12,543 nucleotides of DNA from assembly GCA_910588175.1 (NCBI GenBank), contig CAJUQQ010000054.1, forward strand, positions 1 to 12,543, written 5' to 3'. How positions within the stretch are numbered: position 1 is the first letter of the stretch; every line of letters begins with the position of its first letter. Position numbers and translations under genes: made by a program. Under the pieces are notes generated by a model. The model searched no databases. It saw only the letters and a list, made by a program, of their open reading frames with translations, and had not been told where the DNA came from. Below are positions 1-7,464 of the stretch, one piece after another. The DNA is from an uncultured Oscillibacter sp. Lineage in GTDB: Bacteria; Bacillota; Clostridia; Oscillospirales; Oscillospiraceae.

Positions 1-452
1 AAAACGGCATCGGCCTGCTGGACATCGTGGAGAACCGGCTGGTGGGCATGAAGGACCGGGGCGTGTACGAGACCCCCGGCGGCACGATTTTGTATAAGGC
101 CCATGAGTGTCTGGAAATGATTACGGTGGACAAGGACACCGCCCATATGAAGAGCAAGCTGGCGGTGGACTTCGCGGATCTGGTGTACAACGGCAAGTGG
201 TTCACTCCCCTGCGGGAGGCCCTCAGCGCCTTCGCCGACAAGACCCAGGAGCACGTGACCGGCTCCGTGAAGCTGAAGCTCTACAAGGGCAACATGATCA
301 CGGCCTCCATCACCTCTCCCGAGAGCCTGTACTCCGAGGAGCTGGTGACCTTCAACGAGAGCGCCTATGACCAGACCAACGCCACGGGCTTCATCAATCT
401 CTGGGGCCTGCCGGATACGGTTCTCGCGCTGCGGGAGCAGGGGAAGCTTTAA
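1..452 (+). CDS. argG: Argininosuccinate synthase, C-terminal part (5' end outside window)
   Basis: Argininosuccinate synthase joins citrulline and aspartate using ATP, the step before ArgH in arginine synthesis, in the cytoplasm. The frame is open from base 3, so the gene enters from the left. About 149 of the usual ~400 residues are visible. The first visible residues read NGIGLLDIVENRLVGMKDRG and are followed by VYETPGGTIL, the conserved start of the family's C-terminal multimerisation and substrate-binding part. The end (SLYSEELVTF, then NATGFINLWGLP) is also typical. The GTG at 27 is an internal Val codon, not a start. The stop is TAA at 450-452, with a terminator-like hairpin immediately after it. 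argH follows 258 nt downstream, so the gene belongs to the arginine block but may end its own transcript. The family call is very safe. Confidence 0.95.
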   Translation, partial: NGIGLLDIVENRLVGMKDRGVYETPGGTILYKAHECLEMITVDKDTAHMKSKLAVDFADLVYNGKWFTPLREALSAFADKTQEHVTGSVKLKLYKGNMITASITSPESLYSEELVTFNESAYDQTNATGFINLWGLPDTVLALREQGKL

Positions 453-455
453 TTT

Positions 456-481
456 AAAGAGGGGACTTCGTCCCCCCTTTT
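456..481 (+). terminator. Terminator-like hairpin after argG
   Basis: Arms GGGGAC (461-466) and GTCCCC (470-475) enclose a TTC loop. The stem continues outward, after an A-C mismatch, by pairing AAAG (456-459) with CTTT (477-480), and T481 follows. The symmetric A-rich and T-rich flanks fit an intrinsic terminator. The T-run is short, so termination may be partial and leave argH expressed by read-through. Confidence 0.6.
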
Positions 482-496
482 CCCGCAAGGGGAGGC

Positions 497-683
497 CGCA
501 TCCGTAAGGCGGCAAAGCCGCCAACGGCTGCGCACTGGATTCCCCTCTCCAGTGACACCGGTCACTGGAGCCGCCGTCCCGGACGGCTGGAGTCAAGGTA
601 TTTTTCTGACGCGCATGCCGTCAGGAGAATGATTTCAATTTCTTTCTCCGCCAGGCGGAGAAACCAGGGGCCGCGGCCCCTGG
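497..683. repeat. Array of tandem inverted repeats between argG and argH
   Basis: Almost every base between the argG terminator and the argH leader lies in a hairpin. At 497-532 there is a 14-bp stem with one mismatch and a small internal loop (core GGCGGC/GCCGCC at 508-522). At 547-570 CTCCAGTGAC pairs with GTCACTGGAG around a 4-nt loop. At 573-587 GCCGTCC and GGACGGC are inverted around one base. At 606-624 CTGACG pairs with CGTCAG. At 643-663 TTTCTCCGCC and GGCGGAGAAA are inverted around A653. At 664-683 there is a perfect 20-base palindrome starting CCAGGGGCC. None except the upstream 456-481 hairpin has a T-run. No ORF, tRNA-like fold or T-box motif was seen. This may be a dispersed intergenic repeat or a structured RNA spacer; the structure is direct, the role unknown. 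Confidence 0.7.
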
Positions 684-710
684 ACCCCTTCTATAAGGAG
701 AACAAAACTC

Positions 711-2093
711 ATGAAACTTTGGGGCGGACGGTTCAGCAAGGAGACGGATACCCTGGCCAACGACTTCCAGTCCTCCATTCACTTTGACCAGCGGCTCTAC
801 CGGGAGGATATCCGGGGCAGCATGGCCCACGCGGAGATGCTGGCGGCCCAGGGGGTGATCTCCCAGGCGGACAAACACGCCATCCAGCAAGGGCTGGCGG
901 GCATCCTGACGGACATCGAGGCGGGGAAGGTGGAATTTACCCCGGCCAACGAGGACATTCACATGAATATCGAGGCCCTGCTGACCCAGCGGATCGGCGA
1001 GGCCGGGAAGCGGCTCCACACCGCCCGGTCCCGGAACGACCAGGTGGCCCTGGATTTCCGGATGTATGTGCGGAAGGAGATCGAAGCCGTCATAGGCCGG
1101 CTGCTGGAGCTGGAAAAGGCTCTCTGCGGCCAGGCCAGAAAGCACCAGGGCACGGTGATGCCCGGCTATACCCACCTGCAAAGGGCCCAGCCCATCTCCT
1201 TTGCCCAGCACTTGATGGCCTACGCCGCCCAGTTCGCCCGGGACGTGACCCGGCTGGAGGACTGCGGAAAGCGCCTCAACGAGTGCCCCTTGGGCTCCGG
1301 GGCCCTGGCGGGGACCACCTATTCCATCGACCGCTTTCAGACGGCCCGGGCCCTGGATTTTGACCGGCCCTGCGGCAACTCCCTGGACGGCGTCAGCGAC
1401 CGGGACTACGCCCTGGAGCTGTTGAGCGCCCTGTCCATTTTGATGATGCACCTCAGCCGCTTCTCCGAGGAGGTGATCCTCTGGTGCAGCTGGGAGTTTA
1501 AGTTCGTGGAGCTGGACGAGGCCTACTCCACCGGCTCCAGCATCATGCCTCAGAAGAAGAACCCGGACATGGCGGAGCTGGTCCGGGGGAAGACGGGCCG
1601 GGTCTACGGGGATCTGATGGGTCTTCTGACCGTGATGAAGGGTCTGCCCCTGGCCTATAACAAGGACATGCAGGAGGACAAGGAGCCGGTCTTCGACGCC
1701 CTGGACACGGTGGAGCTGTGCCTGCCGGTGTTCACGGGGATGATCGCCACCATGCGGGTCCTGCCGGAGAATATGCGGGCGGCGGCGGGCCGGGGCTTCA
1801 TCAACGCCACGGACTGCGCCGACTACCTGACCAAGAAGGGCATGCCCTTCCGGGACGCCTACACCGCCACGGGGCGGCTGGTGGCCGCCTGCTCCGCCCA
1901 GGGAAAGACCCTGGAGGAGCTGACGCTGGAGGAGCTGCGGGAGGTTTCGGACCTCTTTGGGGAGGACGTGTACGAGGCGCTGAAGCTGGAGAACTGCATG
2001 GCGCTCCGGCAGAGCTTCGGCGGCCCGGCGGAGGCGGAGACCACCCGGCAGATTCAGGAGACCGAGGCGTTTATTCAGGCCCGGAGCCAATGA
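711..2093 (+). CDS. argH: Argininosuccinate lyase
   Basis: ArgH splits argininosuccinate into arginine and fumarate, the last step of arginine synthesis, as a cytoplasmic homotetramer of the fumarase/aspartase superfamily. The 460 residues match the usual length. The N-terminus MKLWGGRF is typical. The superfamily motifs are present: SRNDQVALD near 107-115, the Thr-His pair in PGYTHLQ (T154, H155) and the signature loop GSSIMPQKKNPD at 275-286, which carries the catalytic serine. The start is set by AAGGAG at 695-700, 10 nt before the ATG. A long structured spacer separates it from argG, while argC begins 15 nt after its TGA stop. It therefore looks like the first gene of a tight argHCJBD run. 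No convincing promoter was found in the spacer, so transcription may come from upstream of argG or from a weak site I could not identify. Confidence 0.97.
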   Translation: MKLWGGRFSKETDTLANDFQSSIHFDQRLYREDIRGSMAHAEMLAAQGVISQADKHAIQQGLAGILTDIEAGKVEFTPANEDIHMNIEALLTQRIGEAGKRLHTARSRNDQVALDFRMYVRKEIEAVIGRLLELEKALCGQARKHQGTVMPGYTHLQRAQPISFAQHLMAYAAQFARDVTRLEDCGKRLNECPLGSGALAGTTYSIDRFQTARALDFDRPCGNSLDGVSDRDYALELLSALSILMMHLSRFSEEVILWCSWEFKFVELDEAYSTGSSIMPQKKNPDMAELVRGKTGRVYGDLMGLLTVMKGLPLAYNKDMQEDKEPVFDALDTVELCLPVFTGMIATMRVLPENMRAAAGRGFINATDCADYLTKKGMPFRDAYTATGRLVAACSAQGKTLEELTLEELREVSDLFGEDVYEALKLENCMALRQSFGGPAEAETTRQIQETEAFIQARSQ

Positions 2094-2108
2094 GAGGGAG
2101 GCGGCCCC

Positions 2109-3047
2109 ATGAAACCAAAGGTTTATATTGACGGCAAGGAGGGCACCACCGGCCTCCAGATTTACGACCGGCTGGCGGTCCGGGAGGACATCGAGCTCCT
2201 TCTGATTGACGAGGAAAAGCGGAAGGACCCGGCGGAGCGGAAGAAATTCCTCAACGCCGCCGACCTGGTCTTCCTCTGCCTGCCGGATGCCGCCGCCGTG
2301 GAGGCGGTGGGCCTGATTGAAAATGAGCGCACCCGGGTCATCGACTGCTCCACCGCCCACCGGACGGCGGAGGGCTGGGTGTATGGCTTCCCGGAGCTGT
2401 CCGGACAGCGGGAGGCCATTCGAACGGCGGCCCGGGTGGCAAATCCGGGGTGCTATGCCACGGGCTTCCTCGCGCTGGTCCGGCCCCTGGTGGAGAGGGG
2501 GGCGCTGTCCTCCAAAGCCCGGCTGGCCTGCCACGCCCTGTCGGGCTATACGGGGGCGGGGAAAAAGGCCATCGCCCAATATACCGATCCGGACCGGGAC
2601 AAGGAGCTGGAAAGCCCCCGGCATTACGCGGTTGCCCTGGCCCACAAGCATCTGCCGGAGATGGCCGCCATAGCCGGGCTGGACCGCCCGCCCCTGTTTA
2701 CGCCCATGATCTGCGATTACCCCCAGGGGATGGTGGTCACCGTCCCCCTGTGGGCGGAGGAGCTGGAGGGCCCCTGGTCCATGGAGAAGCTGCGGACGCT
2801 GTACGAGGACTACTACGCCGGCAGCCCCGTGGTGACCCTCCGCCCCGCCGGCGCGCCCTCCTGCGGCTTTATCGGCGCCAACAATCTGGCCGGGACGGAC
2901 GGCTTGCAGATTTTTGTCAACGGGAACCAGGAACAGCGGATGCTGTCCGCCCGCCTGGACAACCTGGGCAAGGGCGCCAGCGGCGCGGCGGTGCAGAACA
3001 TGAACCTGATGCTGGGCTTCGCGGAAACGGCGGGTCTGGCGCTTTAA
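2109..3047 (+). CDS. argC: N-acetyl-gamma-glutamyl-phosphate reductase, short (type 2) form
   Basis: ArgC reduces N-acetylglutamyl phosphate to the semialdehyde with NADPH, the third step of ornithine synthesis. The protein has 312 residues, shorter than the ~340 of the common form. It starts MKPKVYIDGKEGTTGLQIYD, where the GTTGLQI stretch (12-18) is the nucleotide-binding glycine loop. The catalytic cysteine is C115 in NPGCYATGF. VIDCSTAHR (77-85) and VYGFPELSGQREAI (91-104) match, as I recall them, the short type 2 ArgC subfamily best known from proteobacteria rather than the longer form usual in Firmicutes. A GAGGGAGG ribosome binding site lies 7-8 nt before the ATG. The gene sits between argH (15-nt gap) and argJ (19-nt gap), so co-transcription is expected. 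Function is very sure; the subfamily call rests on motif memory and length. Confidence 0.94.
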   Translation: MKPKVYIDGKEGTTGLQIYDRLAVREDIELLLIDEEKRKDPAERKKFLNAADLVFLCLPDAAAVEAVGLIENERTRVIDCSTAHRTAEGWVYGFPELSGQREAIRTAARVANPGCYATGFLALVRPLVERGALSSKARLACHALSGYTGAGKKAIAQYTDPDRDKELESPRHYAVALAHKHLPEMAAIAGLDRPPLFTPMICDYPQGMVVTVPLWAEELEGPWSMEKLRTLYEDYYAGSPVVTLRPAGAPSCGFIGANNLAGTDGLQIFVNGNQEQRMLSARLDNLGKGASGAAVQNMNLMLGFAETAGLAL

Positions 3048-3066
3048 GAAAGTATGAGGAACGGAT

Positions 3067-4293
3067 ATGCTGAACTTCATTGACGGCGGCGTCTGCGCCG
3101 CCCAGGGCTTCCGGGCGGCGGGGGTCCACGCGGGGGTCAAGACCCACGCGGAGTGGAAGAAGGACGTGGCGCTGATCGTCTCCGACACGGACTGCGCGGC
3201 GGCGGCGGTGTTTACCAAAAACGTGGTCAAAGCCGCCCCCATTCATGTGGACCTGCGGCACCTGGCGGACGGGAAAGCCCGGGCCGTCATCGCCAACAGC
3301 GGAAACGCCAACGCCTGCGCCCCCCAGGGGGAGGAAAACGCGGAGCGCATGTGCGCCGCCGCCGCGCGGGCCCTGGGCTGCCGGGCGGAGGACGTGCTGG
3401 TGAGCTCCACCGGCGTCATCGGCCAGCGCATCAACGTGGAGGCCATTGAGGCCGCCGTCCCGGCCCTCTGCGCCGCTCTGGAGCGGTCGGCGGAGGCCAG
3501 CGACGCGGCGGGCCACGCCATCATGACCACCGACACCACCAAAAAAGAGGTGGCGGTGGAGACCACCGTAGGGGGCAAAACCGTCCGCATGGGCGGCGTC
3601 GCCAAAGGCAGCGGCATGATACATCCCAACATGGGGACCATGCTCTGCTTCCTCACCACGGACTGCGCCATTTCCCCGGAGATGATCAAGGCCGCTCTGA
3701 TGGAGACGGTAAACGTCAGCTTCAACCGCATCAGCGTAGACGGGGATACCTCCACCAACGACACCTGCCTCGTCCTGGCCAACGGCCTAGCGGGCAACGC
3801 CCCCATCACCGCCAAGGGGCCGGACTACGACGCGTTCCTGGCGGCCCTGCGGGCCCTGTGTACGGAGCTTGCCAAGAAAATGGCCTCCGACGGCGAGGGG
3901 GCCCGGCATCTCATCACCTGCGCCGTCAAGGGGGCGAAGTCCGAAAAAAGCGCCGAGACCATCGCCAAGTCCGTAGTGTCCTCCACCCTGACCAAGGCGG
4001 CGATTTTCGGCGCGGACGCCAACTGGGGCCGGGTGCTGTGCGCCATGGGCTACTCCGGGGAGGACTTTGACCCGGACAAGGTCAGCGTCCGCTTCGCCAG
4101 CGCCGCCGGGGATATCCAGGTCTGCGCCGGCGGCCGGGGCCTGGACTTCGACGAGGACCTGGCGAAAAAGATTTTGACGGAGCACGACGTGGAAATCAAC
4201 ATCGCCATGGGCGAGGGCTCCGGGGAGTGCGTCTGCTGGGGCTGTGACATCACCTATGATTATATCAAAATCAACGGAGACTACCGAACATAA
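3067..4293 (+). CDS. argJ: Glutamate N-acetyltransferase / ornithine acetyltransferase
   Basis: ArgJ transfers the acetyl group from N-acetylornithine to glutamate, releasing ornithine and regenerating acetylglutamate; bifunctional forms also use acetyl-CoA. The 408 residues are the usual length. ArgJ precursors cut themselves before a nucleophilic threonine: here GSGMIHPNMGTML places that residue at T191, giving alpha and beta chains of about 190 and 218 residues. VIANSGNANAC (74-84) and SSTGVIGQ (113-120) are also family landmarks. The start has GAGGA at 3056-3060, 6 nt before the ATG. It lies 19 nt after argC and 16 nt before the chosen argB start. With ArgJ present the cyclic acetyl pathway operates and no argE-type deacetylase is needed. 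Whether it also makes the first acetylglutamate cannot be read from sequence; the lack of argA here is only weak support. Confidence 0.96.
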   Translation: MLNFIDGGVCAAQGFRAAGVHAGVKTHAEWKKDVALIVSDTDCAAAAVFTKNVVKAAPIHVDLRHLADGKARAVIANSGNANACAPQGEENAERMCAAAARALGCRAEDVLVSSTGVIGQRINVEAIEAAVPALCAALERSAEASDAAGHAIMTTDTTKKEVAVETTVGGKTVRMGGVAKGSGMIHPNMGTMLCFLTTDCAISPEMIKAALMETVNVSFNRISVDGDTSTNDTCLVLANGLAGNAPITAKGPDYDAFLAALRALCTELAKKMASDGEGARHLITCAVKGAKSEKSAETIAKSVVSSTLTKAAIFGADANWGRVLCAMGYSGEDFDPDKVSVRFASAAGDIQVCAGGRGLDFDEDLAKKILTEHDVEINIAMGEGSGECVCWGCDITYDYIKINGDYRT

Positions 4294-4309
4294 AAAGGGG
4301 GCGGACAGA

Positions 4310-5176
4310 ATGTCTTCCCATGAACAGCAGGCCCAGACATTAATCGAGGCCCTGCCCTATATTCAGAAATTTACCGGCAAAACCATTGTGGTCAAATACG
4401 GCGGCAACGCCATGATCTCCGACGAGCTCCGCCGGGCCGTCATGAGCGACGTGATCCTGCTGAACCTGGTGGGCATCCGGGTGGTGGCGGTCCACGGCGG
4501 CGGGCCGGAGATCTCCGCCATGCTGAAAATGATCGGCCACGAGTCCAAATTTGTGGACGGCCTGCGCTATACCGACGTGACCACCATGGACATCGTCCAG
4601 GCCGTCCTCTGCGGCAAGGTGAACAAGGACCTGGTCTCCCAGCTGAACCGCCTGGGAGGCCGGGCCGTGGGCCTGTGCGGCATGGACGGGCAGCTGTTCC
4701 AGGCCGAGCAGATGGACGAGAAATACGGCCTGGTGGGCCGGATTACCGGCGTGAACCCCGAGCCGGTGAAAAACGCCCTGGAGCATGGCTATATCCCCAT
4801 CGTCTCCACCGTGGCCCAGGGAGTGGATTCCGACACGGCCTACAACATCAACGCGGACACCGCCGCCGCCAAGCTGGCGGAGGCCCTGGGGGCGGAGAAG
4901 CTGATTCTCCTCACCGACGTCCGGGGGCTCCTCCGGGATCCCAAGGACGAGAGCACCCTCATCCACGTGGTCCGCACCCGGGAGGTCCCGGCCCTGGTGG
5001 AGGAGGGCGTCATCTCCGGGGGCATGATTCCCAAGATGCAGTGCTGCGTGGACGCCATCCACGGCGGCGTGGAGCGGGTCCACATCCTGGACGGCCGCAT
5101 CCCCCACTCCATTTTGATTGAGCTGCTCTCCGACGAGGGCATCGGCACCATGATGAAAAAGGAGGAGGCCCTATGA
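4310..5176 (+). CDS. argB: Acetylglutamate kinase
   Basis: ArgB phosphorylates N-acetylglutamate with ATP and is usually the point of arginine feedback control. From ATG 4310 the protein has 288 residues. Amino-acid kinase landmarks are K29 in VVKYGG, the HGGGPE glycine loop (62-67), R86 in GLRYTDV, N181/D183 in NINADT and K242 in GGMIPKM. An upstream in-frame ATG at 4244 would add 22 residues but lies inside the end of argJ; ATG 4310 is preceded by an AAAAGGGGGCGG ribosome binding site at 4294-4304 and gives the normal N-terminus. That N-terminus has an extra helix (LIEALPYIQKFTGK) like those of hexameric, arginine-inhibited kinases, so feedback inhibition is likely (inference). Its stop overlaps the argD start as ATGA, indicating translational coupling. 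Confidence 0.96.
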   Translation: MSSHEQQAQTLIEALPYIQKFTGKTIVVKYGGNAMISDELRRAVMSDVILLNLVGIRVVAVHGGGPEISAMLKMIGHESKFVDGLRYTDVTTMDIVQAVLCGKVNKDLVSQLNRLGGRAVGLCGMDGQLFQAEQMDEKYGLVGRITGVNPEPVKNALEHGYIPIVSTVAQGVDSDTAYNINADTAAAKLAEALGAEKLILLTDVRGLLRDPKDESTLIHVVRTREVPALVEEGVISGGMIPKMQCCVDAIHGGVERVHILDGRIPHSILIELLSDEGIGTMMKKEEAL

Positions 5177-6351
5177 CTTCCGAGGCCATTAAGAGCTTGA
5201 CCCAGCAGTATATCATGAACACCTACGGCCGGTTCCCCGTGGCCCTGGACCACGGGGAGGGGGCCACCCTTTACGACCCGGAGGGCCGGGAGTACATCGA
5301 CTTTACCAGCGGCATCGGCGTCACAGCCCTGGGCTATGGAAACCAGCCCTGGGCGGAGGCCGTCGCCGGCCAGGCAAAGAAGCTGGGCCATGTGTCCAAC
5401 CTCTTTTACACCGAGCCCCCCGCCAGGCTGGCGGAAATCCTCTGCCGGCGCACCGGGGAGAGCGCCGTCTTCTTCGCCAACGGCGGCGGAGAGGCCAACG
5501 AGGGCATGATCAAGCTGGCCCGAAAGTACAGCTTTGACAAATACGGCCAGGGCCGCAGCACCATCATCACCCTGCAAAATTCCTTCCACGGCCGGACCAT
5601 CACCACCTTAAAGGCCACGGGCCAGGACGTGTTCCACAACTACTTCTTCCCCTTCACCGAGGGCTTCCGCTACGCCCCCGCCAACGACCTGGAGGCGATC
5701 CGCGCCCAGGACCAGGGGGATGTCTGCGCCGTCATGGTGGAGCTGGTCCAGGGGGAGGGCGGCGTGCTTCCTCTGGATAAGGGCTACGTAAAGGCCCTGG
5801 AGGCCCTCTGCGGGGAGAAGGACTGGCTTCTTCTGGCGGACGAGGTCCAGACCGGCGTGGGCCGGACGGGCACCCTGTTCGCCTTCCAGCAGTACGATAT
5901 CCTCCCCGACGCGGTGAGCTTTGCCAAGGGCATCGCCGGAGGACTGCCCATGAGCGGCATTCTGGCCAACGAGAAATGCAGGAACGTGCTGGGGCCCGGC
6001 ATGCACGCCACCACCTTCGGCGCCAACCCCGTCTGCGCCGCCGCGGGCCTGGTGGTTCAGGAGACCCTCAGCGACGGATTTTTGAAGGAGGTCCAAGAGA
6101 AGGGCGAGTATCTCCGCAAGGGCATTGAGGCCCTGAATCTGCCCTGCTTCGGCAAAACCCGGGGCCTGGGCCTGATGATCGGCGTCGAGGTTCGGGAGGG
6201 CTGGACCAACAAGGAGATCGCGGCCAAGCTCATTGAAAACGGCCTGCTGGTTCTCACCGCCGGGCCGGGAATGCGGCTGCTGCCTCCCCTGGTCATCACA
6301 AAGGACGAGATGGACAAGGGCCTGGAGATCATGAAAGCGGTCCTGGCCTGA
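5173..6351 (+). CDS. argD: Acetylornithine aminotransferase
   Basis: ArgD is a class III, PLP-dependent transaminase that makes N-acetylornithine from the semialdehyde with glutamate as amino donor. It has 392 residues, the family norm. The PLP-binding lysine is K252 in SFAKGIAGGLPMSG, preceded by the Asp motif LLADEVQTGVGRTG (220-233). SFHGRTITTLKATG (137-150) is also conserved. The loop that holds the PLP phosphate usually reads NSGAEANE or NSGTEANE; here it reads NGGGEANE (103-110), an all-glycine version. The ATG overlaps the argB stop by four bases, with GGAGGAGG at 5161-5168 (partly inside argB) as ribosome binding site. A strong hairpin follows 10 nt after the stop, so a transcript probably ends or thins here. 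Related class III enzymes act on other omega-amino groups, but the arg context makes ArgD the safe call. Confidence 0.95.
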   Translation: MTSEAIKSLTQQYIMNTYGRFPVALDHGEGATLYDPEGREYIDFTSGIGVTALGYGNQPWAEAVAGQAKKLGHVSNLFYTEPPARLAEILCRRTGESAVFFANGGGEANEGMIKLARKYSFDKYGQGRSTIITLQNSFHGRTITTLKATGQDVFHNYFFPFTEGFRYAPANDLEAIRAQDQGDVCAVMVELVQGEGGVLPLDKGYVKALEALCGEKDWLLLADEVQTGVGRTGTLFAFQQYDILPDAVSFAKGIAGGLPMSGILANEKCRNVLGPGMHATTFGANPVCAAAGLVVQETLSDGFLKEVQEKGEYLRKGIEALNLPCFGKTRGLGLMIGVEVREGWTNKEIAAKLIENGLLVLTAGPGMRLLPPLVITKDEMDKGLEIMKAVLA

Positions 6352-6361
6352 TTGGAACAAC

Positions 6362-6398
6362 AAACGGGGCCGCCCCTGGGCGGCCCGTTTCCCCGTTT
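6362..6398 (+). terminator. Hairpin terminator between argD and argF
   Basis: AAACGGG (6362-6368) pairs with CCCGTTT (6384-6390), and inside it CCGCC (6370-6374) pairs with GGCGG (6379-6383), leaving G6369 bulged and a CCTG loop. The flanks are A-rich before and TTT after; a second short run, TTTT at 6396-6399, follows. It probably terminates or reduces transcription after argD. Confidence 0.65.
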
Positions 6399-6437
6399 TC
6401 AACCGGATCCAGAATGAAAGAAAGAGAGGCGTCATCT

Positions 6438-7421
6438 ATGGAAAACCACAAGCACTTTTTGAAGCTGCTGGACTTCACTCCGGCGGAAATCCAGCGGTTC
6501 CTGGACACGGCGGCGGACCTGAAGGCCAAGAAAAAGGCGGGCATACCCCACAGGTATCTGGAGGGGAAAAACGTGGCCCTGATCTTTGAGAAAACCTCCA
6601 CCCGGACCCGCTGCGCCTTTGAGGTGGCTGCCCAAGACCTGGGCATGGGCAGCACCTACCTGGGGCCCACCGGCTCCCAGATCGGCGTGAAGGAGTCCAT
6701 TGCCGACACCGCCCGGGTGCTGGGCCGCATGTACGACGGCATCGAGTACCGGGGCTTCGGCCAGACCATCGTGGAAGAGCTGGCACAATACGCCGGGGTT
6801 CCGGTGTTCAACGGCCTCACCGACGAGTTCCACCCCACCCAAATTCTGGCGGACTTCCTGACCATTCAAGAGCACTTCGGAACGCTCCGGGGCGTGAAGC
6901 TGGTCTACCTGGGGGACGCCCGGTTTAATATGGGCAACTCCCTCATGGTGGGCTGCGCCAAGATGGGGATGCGCTTCGTGGCCTGCGCCCCCAAGGCCTA
7001 CATGCCGGACCCGGCTCTGGTGGAGACCTGCCAGGCCGTCGCCAAGGAGACCGGCGCGGTTCTGGAGTTTCTCCCGGACCCCCTGGAGGCGGTGAAGGGC
7101 GCGGACGTGCTGTATACCGACGTGTGGGTCTCCATGGGCGAGCCCGTGGAGGTCTGGGAGGAGCGCATCGCCGCCTTGGGCCCCTATCAGGTGACGAAGA
7201 CCCTGATGGACGCGGCGGGGTCTCAGTGCCGCTTCATGCACTGCCTTCCCGCCTATCACGACCACAAGACCAAGGTGGGCCGGGAGATGGGCCAGCGCTT
7301 CGGCCGGGAGGCCATGGAGGTCACGGACGAGGTGTTCGAGTCCTCCCAGTCCATCGTCTTCGACGAGGCGGAGAACCGGATGCACACCATCAAGGCCGTG
7401 ATGTACGAGCTGATGAAATGA
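6438..7421 (+). CDS. argF: Ornithine carbamoyltransferase
   Basis: The enzyme makes citrulline from ornithine and carbamoyl phosphate. From ATG 6438 it has 327 residues, normal for the family. The carbamoyl-phosphate motif STRTR is at 54-58, HPTQ at 132-135, the SMG loop in DVWVSMGE (228-235) and the ornithine-binding HCLPA at 268-272. An in-frame ATG at 6414 would add eight residues, but AGAGAGG (6423-6429) lies 8 nt before ATG 6438 and decides the start. It is the last gene of the arginine block, 86 nt after argD across a terminator-like hairpin, so it may be expressed by read-through or from a promoter I could not see. The catabolic homologue ArcB has the same motifs; lack of arcA or arcC and the biosynthetic neighbours favour ArgF. 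Confidence 0.95.
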   Translation: MENHKHFLKLLDFTPAEIQRFLDTAADLKAKKKAGIPHRYLEGKNVALIFEKTSTRTRCAFEVAAQDLGMGSTYLGPTGSQIGVKESIADTARVLGRMYDGIEYRGFGQTIVEELAQYAGVPVFNGLTDEFHPTQILADFLTIQEHFGTLRGVKLVYLGDARFNMGNSLMVGCAKMGMRFVACAPKAYMPDPALVETCQAVAKETGAVLEFLPDPLEAVKGADVLYTDVWVSMGEPVEVWEERIAALGPYQVTKTLMDAAGSQCRFMHCLPAYHDHKTKVGREMGQRFGREAMEVTDEVFESSQSIVFDEAENRMHTIKAVMYELMK

Positions 7422-7438
7422 CAATCATGACAAACCAA

Positions 7439-7464
7439 GAGGAGAGGCGCAAACGCCTCTCCTC
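7439..7464 (+). repeat. First copy of the argF terminator hairpin (no T-run)
   Basis: GAGGAGAGGCG (7439-7449) pairs perfectly with CGCCTCTCCTC (7454-7464) around CAAA. All 26 bases recur at 7624-7649. This copy has the A-rich left flank expected of a terminator but is followed by AGGCTG instead of T's, as though it had been cut from its T-run by the segment at 7465-7623. Confidence 0.85.

Noticed and set aside
624..642. ArgR-binding (ARG box) candidate around GAATGATTTCAATT before argH
   Set aside because: The match to the symmetric TGAATA-type half-sites is poor and on one side only; I saw no convincing ARG box in any intergenic region of the window.
453..710. T-box or other known riboswitch before argH
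   Set aside because: No T-box sequence (AGGGTGGNACCGCG-like) or recognisable aptamer core is present; the structure consists of independent simple hairpins.
621..3242. Very long - strand open frame (873 codons) opposite argH and argC
   Set aside because: It is a shadow of high-GC codon bias. The + strand genes have clear families, motifs and ribosome binding sites, while the - strand product is low-complexity and resembles nothing I know.
4244..4309. Upstream in-frame start for argB adding 22 residues
   Set aside because: It lies inside the end of argJ, has no ribosome binding site, and ATG 4310 has a good one and gives the normal ArgB N-terminus.
6414..6437. Upstream ATG for argF adding eight residues
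   Set aside because: The AGAGAGG ribosome binding site lies between this ATG and ATG 6438, at the right distance from the latter only.
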